Below, piece after piece: positions 25,934-35,227 of a stretch of 55,784 nucleotides of DNA; within the stretch, counting starts at the first letter, position 1, and the number at the start of each line of letters is the position of its first letter. The position numbers and the translations under genes are program-made. The stretch comes from Bacteroidales bacterium (GTDB taxonomy: Bacteria > Bacteroidota > Bacteroidia > Bacteroidales > UBA10428). The DNA is taken from positions 1-55,784 of the forward strand of contig JAFGVA010000141.1 in assembly GCA_016938235.1 (NCBI GenBank), in the 5' to 3' direction. The notes under the pieces are model-generated. The model was given only the letters and a program-made list of their open reading frames with translations. It had not been told where the DNA came from and searched no databases.

Positions 25934-26322
25934 ACATTAAATATAAAGAATTAGAAATTGACCACCAAACGGTTTTTATGTAAGTTAAGAATTGGAAAGT
26001 TTTAAAGCTATAACTTAAAAAGGCTTAAAGGTGTGAGCCCCTTTTATCTTTTGTTTTGCTTTAGCGAGAGAGAGTCCCGAAAGCTACCGCGTTGAATTCA
26101 TGACCTTCCCGATTTTGAAATCTGGGCCTTCCATGCTTTCTGTTGAATTAACCATTCCAGGTATTTGCGACTTTTATTTTTCTTTATCTCTTTCTCCCGC
26201 CTTATGGATTCTGCCTCTTGTGAAAACTATTTTGTATAGTCTGTTTTCCGATGACAATATGGTTTTGGTGATGGTGTGGATTCTGGATTGTGTTTTTTTG
26301 ATACGATTAATCAAATCACAGC

Positions 26323-26389
26323 AATAATCTCATAAAATACAATCTATTGTTTGACTCTAGAGAATATATACAAAATACATGAGATTATT
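26323..26389. repeat. Inverted repeat with 11-bp arms
   Basis: AATAATCTCAT (26323-26333) and ATGAGATTATT (26379-26389) are exact inverses 45 bp apart, followed on the plus strand by a T run. Possibly a terminator or a decayed element end. Confidence 0.5.
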
Positions 26390-26401
26390 TTTTTCAAAAA
26401 T

Positions 26402-26430
26402 AAAGGGAACAACTTTTAGCTGTTCCCTTT
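26402..26430 (-). terminator. Terminator of tRNA-Met
   Basis: Stem AAAGGGAACA / TGTTCCCTTT with a 9-nt loop; on the minus strand followed by ATTTTT. It lies 9 bp past the tRNA. Confidence 0.85.
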
Positions 26431-26438
26431 TTATTGTG

Positions 26439-26512
26439 TAGCGAGAGCGAGACTTGAACTCGCGACCTCATGATTATGAATCATGCGCTCTAACCAGCTG
26501 AGCTACCTCGCC
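26439..26512 (-). tRNA. tRNA-Met (anticodon CAT), elongator type
   Basis: A 74-nt cloverleaf: acceptor GGCGAGG with TCTCGCT (two G-U pairs), D arm GCTC-AGCTGGTTA-GAGC, anticodon stem CATGA/TCATG with loop TTCATAA, T arm GCGAG/CTCGC, discriminator A. The first pair G-U instead of an unpaired C1 argues against the initiator. A lysidine-modified tRNA-Ile with the same CAT anticodon is the alternative. Confidence 0.9.
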
Positions 26513-26709
26513 TTAATGGTTCGAGAGCAGTATACTGCGTCTCATTTTCGGCTTGCAAAGATATATTTCTTTTTTAAAAAAAGACAATTTTTTTTCTATT
26601 GTCCCTTAAAAAAAATTAAATCTTTTATTTTTGCAGCCCATTCAAATCGTTTTAGTTTTAAGATTTGATTTGTATATTGCATTTTTAACACGTTCTTAAA
26701 CATTTTTTA

Positions 26710-27081
26710 ATGAAACAAAAGCTAACTCTTGAATACACTATAAACTCTTCGCCTAAAGTACTTTACACGCGACTTAGCACCCCTGGCGGCCTTTCAGAGT
26801 GGTTTGCTGAAGATGTTAACCAAAAAGGTGATATTTTTACCTTTATTTGGGAAGGCAACGCGCAGCAGGCCGAAGCCGTTCTCAAAAAAGAAAACAGATA
26901 TATCCGTTTCAGATGGTTAGATGATCCTGAAGCCTTCTTTGAGTTCAGAATCAGTGTTGATGAAATTACTAAAGATGTTGCACTGGTTGTAACCGATATG
27001 GTTGATGATGATGAGATTGAAGACACTACCGAACTGTGGAATTCTCAGATTGCAGAACTGAAACATGTAATAGGATTGTAG
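26710..27081 (+). CDS. START-like domain protein
   Basis: 123 residues, a small SRPBCC/AHSA1-like fold found as a conserved single-domain protein in Bacteroidota. It begins LTLEYTINSSPKVLYTRLST and has GGLSEWFAEDVNQKG (about 26-40) and WLDDPEAFFEFRI (about 73-85). No ligand is known. A TATTTTTG -7 box (26626-26633) lies 77 bp upstream. The gene stands 154 bp ahead of the LptF/G gene in the same direction, an arrangement that may be conserved. Confidence 0.82.
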   Translation: MKQKLTLEYTINSSPKVLYTRLSTPGGLSEWFAEDVNQKGDIFTFIWEGNAQQAEAVLKKENRYIRFRWLDDPEAFFEFRISVDEITKDVALVVTDMVDDDEIEDTTELWNSQIAELKHVIGL

Positions 27082-27235
27082 AACTGGGGATATTATCTTT
27101 GTTCTAACTTTTTTCTTATTAAAAGTTAAAAATATTCTGTAGTACAAAAAAATTGCGCACAAGGAATTAACTTCGCACAATATGAGTTTAGTTGATGACA
27201 TTATACCAAATTATAAAGGATAAATCTTATAGCGT

Positions 27236-29308
27236 GTGAAAAAACTACACCTTCTAATATTGCGTTCGTTCTTTGGTCCGTTTTTTCTGATTTTCTTCAT
27301 CGTTTTATTTGTACTGCTTATGCAATTTTTGTGGCGGTACATTAACGAACTTGTAGGTAAGGGATTGGAATTTAACGTAATTGCAGAATTCCTTTTGTAT
27401 ACCTCCGCTACATTAGTCCCCATGGCGCTCCCGCTGTCTATTTTAATGTCGTCTCTGATGACTTTTGGGAACCTGGGAGAGCGATATGAGCTTTCAGCTA
27501 TTAAATCATCAGGAATATCACTGCAAAGAATAATGAGCCCGCTAATTATTCTGGTTGTATTTATAAGCATAGGTGCATTTTTCTTTGCCAATAATGTGCT
27601 GCCATACGCTAACCTGCAAATGCGATCTTTGCTTTATGATATACAACAGCAAAGACCAGAGCTGCAGATAAAATCAGGTGTATTTAGTAATCTTATTGAT
27701 AATTACAGCATCAGGGTGGAAAAAAAAGACCCTGTAACCAACACTTTGTATGGAGTTCAAATTTATAATCACACCGATGGAAATGGCAATGTGAGCGTTA
27801 CCGTTGCCGATTCGGGAACGATGATTATGACCGATGATGAAAAAAATCTGATTCTTACACTTCACCATGGAAGAAGTTACAACGAGCTTCAGGAAAAGCA
27901 ACATACCCCAAACCCAAGCTATCCACATCGATATGAAGAGTTTGAACAACAAAAAATCATAATAAGCCTTTCTGGCTTTAGCCTGGAGCGAACCGATCAG
28001 GATCTTTTTAAAAACCATTATGCTATGATGAATCTCGAACAACTTGGAGACAAGGAAGATTCATTAAAGAGTGAAATAATTGAAAAGCAGGAACAATTAT
28101 ACGTTAACCTGGTAAAAGGAAATTTCTTTAAAAAGCACGACAGGCCTTCTTCCAATATTCAGCCAGTAAAAGAATACCAGGAAGACCTAAAGCTTAGAAG
28201 AAGTAGTGGCAAAAAAAATATTATACAGGAAACCTCTACCCATAAAATCAAGCAAGATTCAAATTTACCCAAGAAAGAAACTGCTAGTGTTAAAATTGAC
28301 ACCGTTAAAACTATAAACGTAGACAGTATTTACAACCTGCTTACTTTAAGAGATAAAGATCGAATTTTAACTACTGCGGTAACTTATGCCCGAACATCAA
28401 AAAACATAGTCTCAAACTCTATGCAAACTGTCGATTTTAAAATCAGATATTTACGCCGGTTTGAGATTGAATGGCACAGAAAATTTACCATAGCCTTCGC
28501 TTGTCTTGTTTTTCTTTTTATTGGTGCACCCCTGGGAGCAATTATCAGAAAAGGTGGACTAGGTCTTCCCCTGGTATTATCTGTTCTTTTCTTTATCTTT
28601 TATTATATCTTATCGCTTACCGGCGATAAACTTGTTAGAGAAAGCGTTATGCCTGCATATCAGGGCATGTGGTTGTCTTCTGCAGTGTTTTTTGTAATTG
28701 GAATGTTTTTGACCTATAAAGCAACTACAGATTCGACCATGCTGAATCTGGATACCTACGTTAATTTTATTAAGAAATACCTCGGACAACGATATACTAT
28801 TATTGACAAACTCGAAGTAAAGCCTGTAGCCTTAGCTGATCATGAAGCCAAGGTGTCAAACATAAAAGCTTCATTAATCCGACTTCAGGATAATGTATAT
28901 GAGGTTTCGGCATGGAAAAAAAGCAACAGCAATATTTCCGATGTTATCTTCCAGATTTTTGCACTTTCTACCAGCCCGACTCTTATACAGTTCGAAAGAT
29001 ATTACAACAATACTTTCAGAATAATATTAAGCAATAAGGTGTTTGAAAATAAAAGTGTCAGGAGCAAAATATCTGAATTTCCATCCTTTAACAGCGATGA
29101 GTTTATCGACAAGAACTGGAAACTAATTCTTCGGATAATTCTGGCATGTATCCCTCCTCTTACTCTTCTGGTCTTATTCAGGCACTTCATCAAAATGCTG
29201 CTGCTTGAATCTAAACTAAAAAAAATTAAACAACTTATCCCCGAACTCGTATCAATTTTAAACATAACTTATCCGGATATTAGTAATGAGAATTCTTCAA
29301 GTATGTAA
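27236..29308 (+). CDS. LptF/LptG family permease
   Basis: 690 residues, nearly twice E. coli LptF/G. The N-terminus (three helices, about 8-118, with SILMSSLMTFGNLGERYEL) and central membrane block (about 412-492: FLFIGAPLGAIIRKGGLG) are typical; between them is a periplasmic region enlarged by a charged, probably disordered stretch (about 270-370). A C-terminal soluble part and one more hydrophobic segment (about 630-648) follow. LptF/G moves LPS from the inner membrane with LptB. The start is GTG 27236, with no ATG in reach. Its last 23 bp overlap the next gene. Confidence 0.88.
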   Translation: MKKLHLLILRSFFGPFFLIFFIVLFVLLMQFLWRYINELVGKGLEFNVIAEFLLYTSATLVPMALPLSILMSSLMTFGNLGERYELSAIKSSGISLQRIMSPLIILVVFISIGAFFFANNVLPYANLQMRSLLYDIQQQRPELQIKSGVFSNLIDNYSIRVEKKDPVTNTLYGVQIYNHTDGNGNVSVTVADSGTMIMTDDEKNLILTLHHGRSYNELQEKQHTPNPSYPHRYEEFEQQKIIISLSGFSLERTDQDLFKNHYAMMNLEQLGDKEDSLKSEIIEKQEQLYVNLVKGNFFKKHDRPSSNIQPVKEYQEDLKLRRSSGKKNIIQETSTHKIKQDSNLPKKETASVKIDTVKTINVDSIYNLLTLRDKDRILTTAVTYARTSKNIVSNSMQTVDFKIRYLRRFEIEWHRKFTIAFACLVFLFIGAPLGAIIRKGGLGLPLVLSVLFFIFYYILSLTGDKLVRESVMPAYQGMWLSSAVFFVIGMFLTYKATTDSTMLNLDTYVNFIKKYLGQRYTIIDKLEVKPVALADHEAKVSNIKASLIRLQDNVYEVSAWKKSNSNISDVIFQIFALSTSPTLIQFERYYNNTFRIILSNKVFENKSVRSKISEFPSFNSDEFIDKNWKLILRIILACIPPLTLLVLFRHFIKMLLLESKLKKIKQLIPELVSILNITYPDISNENSSSM

Positions 29309-30479
29309 CAAAGTTCCTGTACCGCCTAAAGACGGAGGCTCTGTGGCCATTTATAATCTTGCCAGGGGACTTGTTCTGGAAGGAAATGAGGTGGACATTC
29401 TTTCTATGGAAACATACAAACACAAAGATTCTAAGGATTTTGAACTTCCCGAAGGCTTGATTCACGAAAGTGTTTCGATCGACACAACCATTAAAAAAGC
29501 AGATTTAATACAGAATTTTCTGTTCTCAAAGATTCCATATAATGCGCAAAGGTTTATAAATGATGAGTTTACTCATGCCCTGGTATATAAATTATCGTCA
29601 AAGCATTACGATATTGTTCAGCTCGAGGGATTATATTTAACTCCCTATATTCCTGTAATCAGAAAACACAGCAAGGCAAAAATTGCTTTGCGTTCTCATA
29701 ATATTGAAAATGAAATCTGGAAGAGATTACATAAACATGAGAAATCAGTTTTCAAAAAGTTGTATTTGAAGTCCCTCTCAAATCGTGTTGAGAGGATGGA
29801 AAAAAAGGCTATAAATGAATATGATTTTTTAGTTCCTATTACCTACCGGGATGCTGTTGAATATCAAAAAATGGGAAATTCGAAGCCAAGTAAAGTGATT
29901 CAAACAGGTATTCCTTCCGGAGAAATTACTGAAAAAATTGAGCTAAGAAAAAAACGTAAACTTTATTTTATCGGATCATTAGACTGGCTGCCAAATCAGG
30001 AAGGAGTTTTATGGTTTGTACAAGAAGCCTGGTCAATGATTCGGAATACCCACGAAAATATAGAATTTCATATCGCCGGCAGAAATGCTCCGGAATGGTT
30101 TTCAAAAGAAGTCAAAAAACCAGGCATAACTTTTCATGGTGAAGTTGCCGATGCAAAGCTGTTTGCCCAGGAGTTTGATATTATGATTGTTCCCTTGCTT
30201 TCCGGCGGAGGAATGCGTGTTAAAATAGTTGAATCAATGTCGTTGGGCAAAGTTGTAGTTACTACCTCAATTGGTGCAGAAGGCCTTGATATAATTCCTA
30301 ATTACCATGCTGTAATTTGCGACCAGCCCGAAGAATTTGCCACAGGTGTTGAAATCCTTATTGATAATTCCGATTTTTACGAGAAGCTGGCAACCAACTC
30401 TGTACGTTTTATTAAAAACAATTATACCAACAGAGTGTTGGCACGTGAACTTTCTAACTTCTACCAAGCAAACAGCTGA
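29286..30479 (+). CDS. Glycosyltransferase family 4
   Basis: 397 residues, GT-B fold. N-terminal acceptor half starts MRILQVCNKVPVPPKDGGS, with LRSHNIENEIWKR (about 138-150); the C-terminal donor half contains KLYFIGSLDWLPNQEG (about 224-239), FHGEVADAKLFAQEFDI and GGGMRVKIVESMSLGK with the family E-x7-E-type nucleotide-sugar contacts. It overlaps the end of the LptF/G gene by 23 bp and the following GT2 by 1 bp, so the three are one translation-coupled unit. A role in surface polysaccharide or LPS glycan synthesis is likely; the sugar is unknown. Confidence 0.9.
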   Translation: MRILQVCNKVPVPPKDGGSVAIYNLARGLVLEGNEVDILSMETYKHKDSKDFELPEGLIHESVSIDTTIKKADLIQNFLFSKIPYNAQRFINDEFTHALVYKLSSKHYDIVQLEGLYLTPYIPVIRKHSKAKIALRSHNIENEIWKRLHKHEKSVFKKLYLKSLSNRVERMEKKAINEYDFLVPITYRDAVEYQKMGNSKPSKVIQTGIPSGEITEKIELRKKRKLYFIGSLDWLPNQEGVLWFVQEAWSMIRNTHENIEFHIAGRNAPEWFSKEVKKPGITFHGEVADAKLFAQEFDIMIVPLLSGGGMRVKIVESMSLGKVVVTTSIGAEGLDIIPNYHAVICDQPEEFATGVEILIDNSDFYEKLATNSVRFIKNNYTNRVLARELSNFYQANS

Positions 30480-31642
30480 TGATAATTTCTTTTTGGATAG
30501 CAGTACTTGTAATTATTTATTCTTATTTGGGATACACTTTGTTGTTGTTTGTTCTATCGCTTTTTTACAGAAAAAGAAAATTTACTGAATATACCGAAAA
30601 TGAATTCCCGGAAGTAACATTGCTGATTGCAGTATACAATGAAAAAGATATTCTCGAAGAAAAAATTAAGAACTCTTTTAGCCTGACTTATCCAAAAGAA
30701 AAGCTAAAACACCTTTGGATAACCGATGGAACAACAGATGGAAGCACAGAAATTCTGAAGTCTTATTCTCAATTCGAGGTCTTACATACAGATCAAAGAA
30801 AAGGAAAAACAGCCGCATTAAACAGAGCTATGAATTTTGTAAAAACACCATATACTGTTTTTACAGATGCAAACACCATGTTAAAACCCAACACCATCGA
30901 GCAATTAGTAAAACACTTCCAGGACAAAAGGGTTGGATGCGTTGCCGGCGAAAAGAAGATTATATCAACTGCAAAAGACAATGCTGCAGGTTCGGGCGAA
31001 GGTTTATATTGGAATTATGAATCATTATTAAAAAAGCTTGAAGCAAGGGTTGGTTCGGTACTGGGTGCCGCCGGAGAGCTTTATGCTATCCAAACCAAAC
31101 TTTATGAAGCTCCTGATGAAAAATTTGTGCTCGACGACTTTATTGTCTCAATGAATATTGCTCAAAAGGGATATAAAATCGATTATGAAGCAAAGGCCTG
31201 TGCTATTGAAAACGCATCATACAATATTACCGAGGAAATGAAAAGAAAGGTTCGGATCGCTGCAGGTGGATTCCAGGTACTTTTCAGTAAATTTTCTCTT
31301 CTGAATTTCACAAAACATTTCATGCTGAGTTTCCAATACCTTTCCCATAAAGTTTTACGTTGGTTTTTGGTTCCCTTTGCTTTTGTCTTTTTGTTTATTA
31401 TTAATGTCCTTATTGTAGTTCAAACCGGTGAATTCAATTTATATGCAATCCTGTTCATATTGCAGTTAATCTTTTACTTAGTGGCGCTGCTTGGGGGTAT
31501 ATATCAAAAACAAATTCTGGGTTTTAAAGTTTTATTTTTACCCTTTTATATCTGTGTAATGAATTATTCGATAATAAAGGGTTTTGTTCGGTTTCTTACC
31601 GGAAAACAAAAAGCAGCCTGGGAAAAAGCCCATAGAAATTAA
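30479..31642 (+). CDS. Membrane glycosyltransferase family 2
   Basis: 387 residues. One N-terminal helix (about 4-26), a GT-A catalytic domain (VTLLIAVYNEKDILEEKI at about 46-63; nucleotide-sugar site TDANTM at about 130-135; LDDFIVSMN at about 217-225), and three or four C-terminal helices (about 290-375). The layout is that of processive or undecaprenyl-linked GT2 enzymes, although the canonical QxxRW is replaced by K-V-R-I-A-A-G-G. TGATG joins it to the GT4 gene. It probably acts at the inner membrane on the same glycan as its neighbour. Confidence 0.88.
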   Translation: MIISFWIAVLVIIYSYLGYTLLLFVLSLFYRKRKFTEYTENEFPEVTLLIAVYNEKDILEEKIKNSFSLTYPKEKLKHLWITDGTTDGSTEILKSYSQFEVLHTDQRKGKTAALNRAMNFVKTPYTVFTDANTMLKPNTIEQLVKHFQDKRVGCVAGEKKIISTAKDNAAGSGEGLYWNYESLLKKLEARVGSVLGAAGELYAIQTKLYEAPDEKFVLDDFIVSMNIAQKGYKIDYEAKACAIENASYNITEEMKRKVRIAAGGFQVLFSKFSLLNFTKHFMLSFQYLSHKVLRWFLVPFAFVFLFIINVLIVVQTGEFNLYAILFILQLIFYLVALLGGIYQKQILGFKVLFLPFYICVMNYSIIKGFVRFLTGKQKAAWEKAHRN

Positions 31643-31716
31643 GGCCAATTTTACATAGCTTGTTAACTTTACAAGCAAACATGACATTTTTGTTATGTAA
31701 TTTGAACCACAAACCT

Positions 31717-31724
31717 TACTTTTG
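31717..31724 (+). promoter_or_regulatory. Candidate -7 box for ribBA
   Basis: TACTTTTG fits TAnnTTTG and is 24 bp before the ribBA ATG. The nearest TTTG upstream is 24 bp away, longer than the usual 19-21, so only the -7 element is proposed. The gap is too short for an FMN riboswitch. Confidence 0.45.
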
Positions 31725-31748
31725 CGAATTCATAGAATCGATAGAAAA

Positions 31749-32987
31749 ATGTCAGATAATTCAGATATAAAAAAGCGTTTAAATACAATTGAAGAAGCAA
31801 TCGAAGAAATCCGTCAGGGTAAGATAATTATTGTTGTTGATGATGAAGACAGGGAGAACGAAGGTGACTTTATTGCAGCGGCAGAATTTGCAAGCCCTGA
31901 AATGGTAAACTTCATGACTAAATACGGTCGTGGATTAATGTGTGCGCCGCTTACAGAGGAACGTTGCGCTGAACTTGAATTGGACTTAATGGTAAAGGTA
32001 AATACCTCATCTCATGCTACTCCTTTCACAATTTCGGTAGATCTTTTACCTGGTTGTGCAACCGGAATCTCTGCCACCGACAGGGCTAACACGATTAAAG
32101 CGCTTGTTGACGAAAACACGAAACCTGAAGATTTGGGCCGTCCCGGACATATTTTCCCCTTAAAAGCAATGACCCGCGGGGTTTTGCGCAGAGCCGGACA
32201 TACCGAAGCTGCCATTGATTTAGCCCGGCTTGCCGGACTGAAACCCGGAGCTGTTCTTATTGAAATAATGAACGACGATGGCAGCATGGCCCGTTTACCG
32301 GAACTAATAAAAATTGCCGACGATTTTAACCTTAAAATTATTACAATTAAGGACTTAATTGCTTTCCAGCTTAAACGAGAAAGTCTTATTATTAAGGGTG
32401 TTACAGCAAAACTCCCTACAGAATTTGGCGACTTTGATATTATTCCATATATACAAAAATCAAATAATGTTGAACACGTTGCTTTGGTAAAGGGCACATG
32501 GACCAAGGAAGATCCAGTTTTGGTCAGGGTACACTCATCGTGTATGACCGGAGATATTTTTGGTTCATACCGGTGCGATTGTGGTCCGCAGTTGCACGCA
32601 GCCATGCGCCAGATACACGAGGAAGGAAAAGGGGCAATAGTGTACCTCATGCAGGAAGGAAGAGGCATTGGTTTGTTTAATAAAATACATGCCTACAAAC
32701 TTCAGGAAGAAGGACGTGATACTGTTGAAGCAAATATTGATCTTGGCTTTAAAGACGACGAAAGAGACTATGGTGTAGGTGCAAGTATTCTGCATGACCT
32801 TGGTCTCGGTAAAATAAGGCTTATGACCAATAACCCGGTTAAAAGAGCTGGTCTTGAAGGTTATGGATTAAAAGTTATAGAAAATATACCTTTGGTTATT
32901 ACTCCTAACAAGTTCAATATCAATTACCTTGAAACTAAAAAGGATAAAATGGGACACGATTTAGAGTTTCCTGCAAGCAGCAAATAA
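31749..32987 (+). CDS. ribBA: Bifunctional DHBP synthase / GTP cyclohydrolase II
   Basis: 412 residues from ATG 31749; the nine in-frame codons before it overlap the promoter. N-terminal RibB domain (about 1-205) with [11 protein letters not shown] (about 31-41) and [13 protein letters not shown]-terminal RibA domain (about 206-412) with the zinc site [17 protein letters not shown] (three Cys) and [11 protein letters not shown] (about 300-310). It makes both riboflavin precursors, 3,4-dihydroxy-2-butanone 4-phosphate and the pyrimidine from GTP. No other rib genes are nearby. fmt follows after 7 bp. Confidence 0.95.
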   Translation: MSDNSDIKKRLNTIEEAIEEIRQGKIIIVVDDEDRENEGDFIAAAEFASPEMVNFMTKYGRGLMCAPLTEERCAELELDLMVKVNTSSHATPFTISVDLLPGCATGISATDRANTIKALVDENTKPEDLGRPGHIFPLKAMTRGVLRRAGHTEAAIDLARLAGLKPGAVLIEIMNDDGSMARLPELIKIADDFNLKIITIKDLIAFQLKRESLIIKGVTAKLPTEFGDFDIIPYIQKSNNVEHVALVKGTWTKEDPVLVRVHSSCMTGDIFGSYRCDCGPQLHAAMRQIHEEGKGAIVYLMQEGRGIGLFNKIHAYKLQEEGRDTVEANIDLGFKDDERDYGVGASILHDLGLGKIRLMTNNPVKRAGLEGYGLKVIENIPLVITPNKFNINYLETKKDKMGHDLEFPASSK

Positions 32988-32994
32988 AAATTGT

Positions 32995-33966
32995 ATGAGC
33001 CATTCCATTCGCATAGTATTCATGGGTACGCCAGACTTCGCTGTGGCTTCGTTAAAAGAGTTAATAAATAATAACATTAAGGTTGTTGGTATTATTACAG
33101 CCCCCGACAAACCCGCCGGAAGAGGAAAAAAATTAAAATTATCTCCCGTTAAGGAGTTTGCACTTGAAAACAATATCTCACCTATCCTTCAGCCTGCAAA
33201 CTTAAAATCACCCGAATTTCTGGATGAATTGAAAGCTCTTAATGCTGATTTGTTTGTTGTTGTTGCTTTCAGAATGCTCCCGGAAATAGTCTGGAGCATG
33301 CCTCGCTTAGGAACAATAAATCTGCATGCTTCTTTACTTCCCCAATACCGTGGGGCAGCGCCAATAAACTGGGCTATAATTAATGGCGAGAATAAAACCG
33401 GGGTTACCTGTTTCTTTATTGAAAAAGAAATTGATACCGGAAATATCATCAGTCAGGTAAGTATTGCAATTGAACAAAACGAGAATGCCGGTACTTTGCA
33501 TGATAAACTGATGATAATCGGGGCAGAAACTCTCGTTAAAACAGTTCAGACAATAGGAAACGGTTTCTTTGAAGCTATACCTCAAAATAAGCTGTCACTA
33601 AAAAAAGACCTTAAATCAGCTCCTAAGATATTTAAAGAAGATTGCCGGATAAACTGGAATCAAAACGTGAGAAATATTTATAATTTCATTCGCGGATTAA
33701 GCCCCTACCCTGCTGCATGGACCCAGTTATTTAATGCCGAAACAAATCAAATTTTAGATCTGAAAATTTTTGAAGCTGATTACGAGGAAGGATCTGCCTC
33801 AGCAAAAACCGGCAGTGTGTTTTATTCAGATAAGCAAATAAAAGTAAGCTGTAAAAATGGCAATATCATTGTAAAAGAGTTACAGACTGCAGGAAAAAAA
33901 CGAATGCCTGCCGATGCTTTTCTAAGAGGCTTTAACGAAACCAAGCAGTACACACGGGTATTATAA
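32995..33966 (+). CDS. fmt: Methionyl-tRNA formyltransferase
   Basis: 323 residues, the normal length. N-terminal formyltransferase domain with RIVFMGTPDFAV (about 6-17), INLHASLLPQYRGAAPINWA (catalytic Asn and His, about 106-125) and the catalytic Asp in KEIDTGNI; the C-terminal OB-like domain (about 208-323) contains IRGLSPYPAAW. It formylates initiator Met-tRNA using 10-formyl-THF. It is 7 bp downstream of ribBA and its stop overlaps the 3' end of the opposing glucosaminidase gene by 6 bp. Confidence 0.95.
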   Translation: MSHSIRIVFMGTPDFAVASLKELINNNIKVVGIITAPDKPAGRGKKLKLSPVKEFALENNISPILQPANLKSPEFLDELKALNADLFVVVAFRMLPEIVWSMPRLGTINLHASLLPQYRGAAPINWAIINGENKTGVTCFFIEKEIDTGNIISQVSIAIEQNENAGTLHDKLMIIGAETLVKTVQTIGNGFFEAIPQNKLSLKKDLKSAPKIFKEDCRINWNQNVRNIYNFIRGLSPYPAAWTQLFNAETNQILDLKIFEADYEEGSASAKTGSVFYSDKQIKVSCKNGNIIVKELQTAGKKRMPADAFLRGFNETKQYTRVL

Positions 33967-34986
33967 TTCAAACTCAATTATAAACTCATCATCCTGTACC
34001 GGTGCTTCTGTATCATTTTCTTTTTCTTCAGGTCTTTTCTCTTTAGGTTTATAAACCGTAACCACTTTTGTGCCTTTTCCTTTCCCTCTCAACAACAACT
34101 CAGCACCAACTTCTGGTTCCGCTTCTTCCGGAATATTGTTTCTTTCCCGGAGTTTCGATTCTTTTACTGCAAATTCCTGCGAAATACTGTTTAAAGTTTC
34201 TCCCTCCCTCACTACATAAGTTTTTTCTTTACCGTAGGTCCTGTTTCTTTTGGGTTGCAAATAAACAATATCTCCTGCATTTAGCCTGGTATTCGATGCC
34301 TGCTCGTTATACTTTGGAAGTTGCCAGCTAAACATATGCAATTCTTCTGCCAACTTTTCATAGCTATCGTTGCTGTCTGCCAAAATATATTTCACCCTGT
34401 TGTTGTATGCAATCTTTCGATTTTCCCCAATTTCAACATCAGAAATTCGAGAACCCGATTCAGTTTTTTTATCCTTTCTTTCGGCAAGTATCTGCTGATC
34501 GTAAATATAAAGTTCATTTTCTTCAATAACCGAAATAAGCGCCTTGGCATAGGTTGGACTAGTTGCATATCCTGCCTGTTTCAGACCTTTGGCCCAGCCT
34601 TTATAATCATCTGGTTTCAGCTCAAACAACGAGGAATACCTGCTTTTTGTTGTAAGAAAATCTGAGTGATCCTGATACGATTCTTCTACTGATTTATATT
34701 TTCTGAAACACTCATTTTTCGCATCATCGTCGTGTTTTATTTTAGGCCCCTCCCAGTCGTGGCATTTTATACCAAAATGATTATTAGCCTTTGTAGCTAA
34801 CCTGCTGTTCCCATCACCAGACTCAATTATGCCCTGAGCCAGAGTTATACTTGCGGGTATTCCGGTACGAACCATTTCATCCATGGCTATTTGCCTGTAC
34901 ATTTCTATGTATTCAGCTCTGGTTTGTTTCTGTCCAAAAGTGAAAACATGAGTTAATATGATGGCTATTAAACAACTGTATCTCAT
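33961..34986 (-). CDS. Glucosaminidase (GH73-type) with LysM domain
   Basis: 341 residues. A short signal peptide (about 1-19), a FlgJ/GH73-like glucosaminidase domain (about 22-160) with ITLAQGIIESGDGNSRLA carrying the catalytic Glu, and NNHFGIKCHDWEG; then linkers, a LysM-like segment (about 245-292: YVVREGETLNSISQEFAV) and an acidic tail. A region before it (about 200-240) looks like a degenerate second LysM. It should cleave glycan strands of peptidoglycan during wall turnover. It converges on fmt. Confidence 0.88.
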   Translation of the reverse strand: MRYSCLIAIILTHVFTFGQKQTRAEYIEMYRQIAMDEMVRTGIPASITLAQGIIESGDGNSRLATKANNHFGIKCHDWEGPKIKHDDDAKNECFRKYKSVEESYQDHSDFLTTKSRYSSLFELKPDDYKGWAKGLKQAGYATSPTYAKALISVIEENELYIYDQQILAERKDKKTESGSRISDVEIGENRKIAYNNRVKYILADSNDSYEKLAEELHMFSWQLPKYNEQASNTRLNAGDIVYLQPKRNRTYGKEKTYVVREGETLNSISQEFAVKESKLRERNNIPEEAEPEVGAELLLRGKGKGTKVVTVYKPKEKRPEEKENDTEAPVQDDEFIIEFEL

Positions 34987-35227
34987 GCTAAGTATATATT
35001 TGATAAAACTAACAGAAAAGTGTACCGGAATAGTATAACATCATCTATAATTTATCAACACTACCTCCCTTAAAACAATAGTTTCTGATGTATTGACATT
35101 AAAAGCCACCCTGCTTTTTCTTATCGGATTTATTTATCAATAAAATACTTTTTTTTATTATCTTAACAACTAGAATGTTTGTATAGTATATTTATACCAC
35201 AATTCGATTAAACCCAAATCAGGATAA

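Larger units (their letters stand above)
25934..26438. other. 505-bp stretch without a supported gene
   Basis: No conserved protein could be read in any frame; the longest open frame (26100-26327, +) has an unremarkable hydrophobic sequence. A short tract at 26063-26076 (TAGCGAGAGAGAG) resembles the 3' end of the nearby tRNA-Met. The right end holds the inverted repeat and terminator listed separately. Confidence 0.5.

Noticed and set aside
26063-26076. Short match to the 3' end of tRNA-Met (TAGCGAGAGAGAG)
   Set aside because: Only 9-13 bases with a mismatch and no terminator copy; far weaker than the tRNA-Ser case.
26100-26327. Hydrophobic 75-codon open frame
   Set aside because: No signal, motif or start context; probably chance in AT-rich intergenic DNA.
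31643-31748. FMN riboswitch before ribBA
   Set aside because: The gap is about 106 bp with no conserved RFN sequence blocks and a -7 box 24 bp before the ATG.
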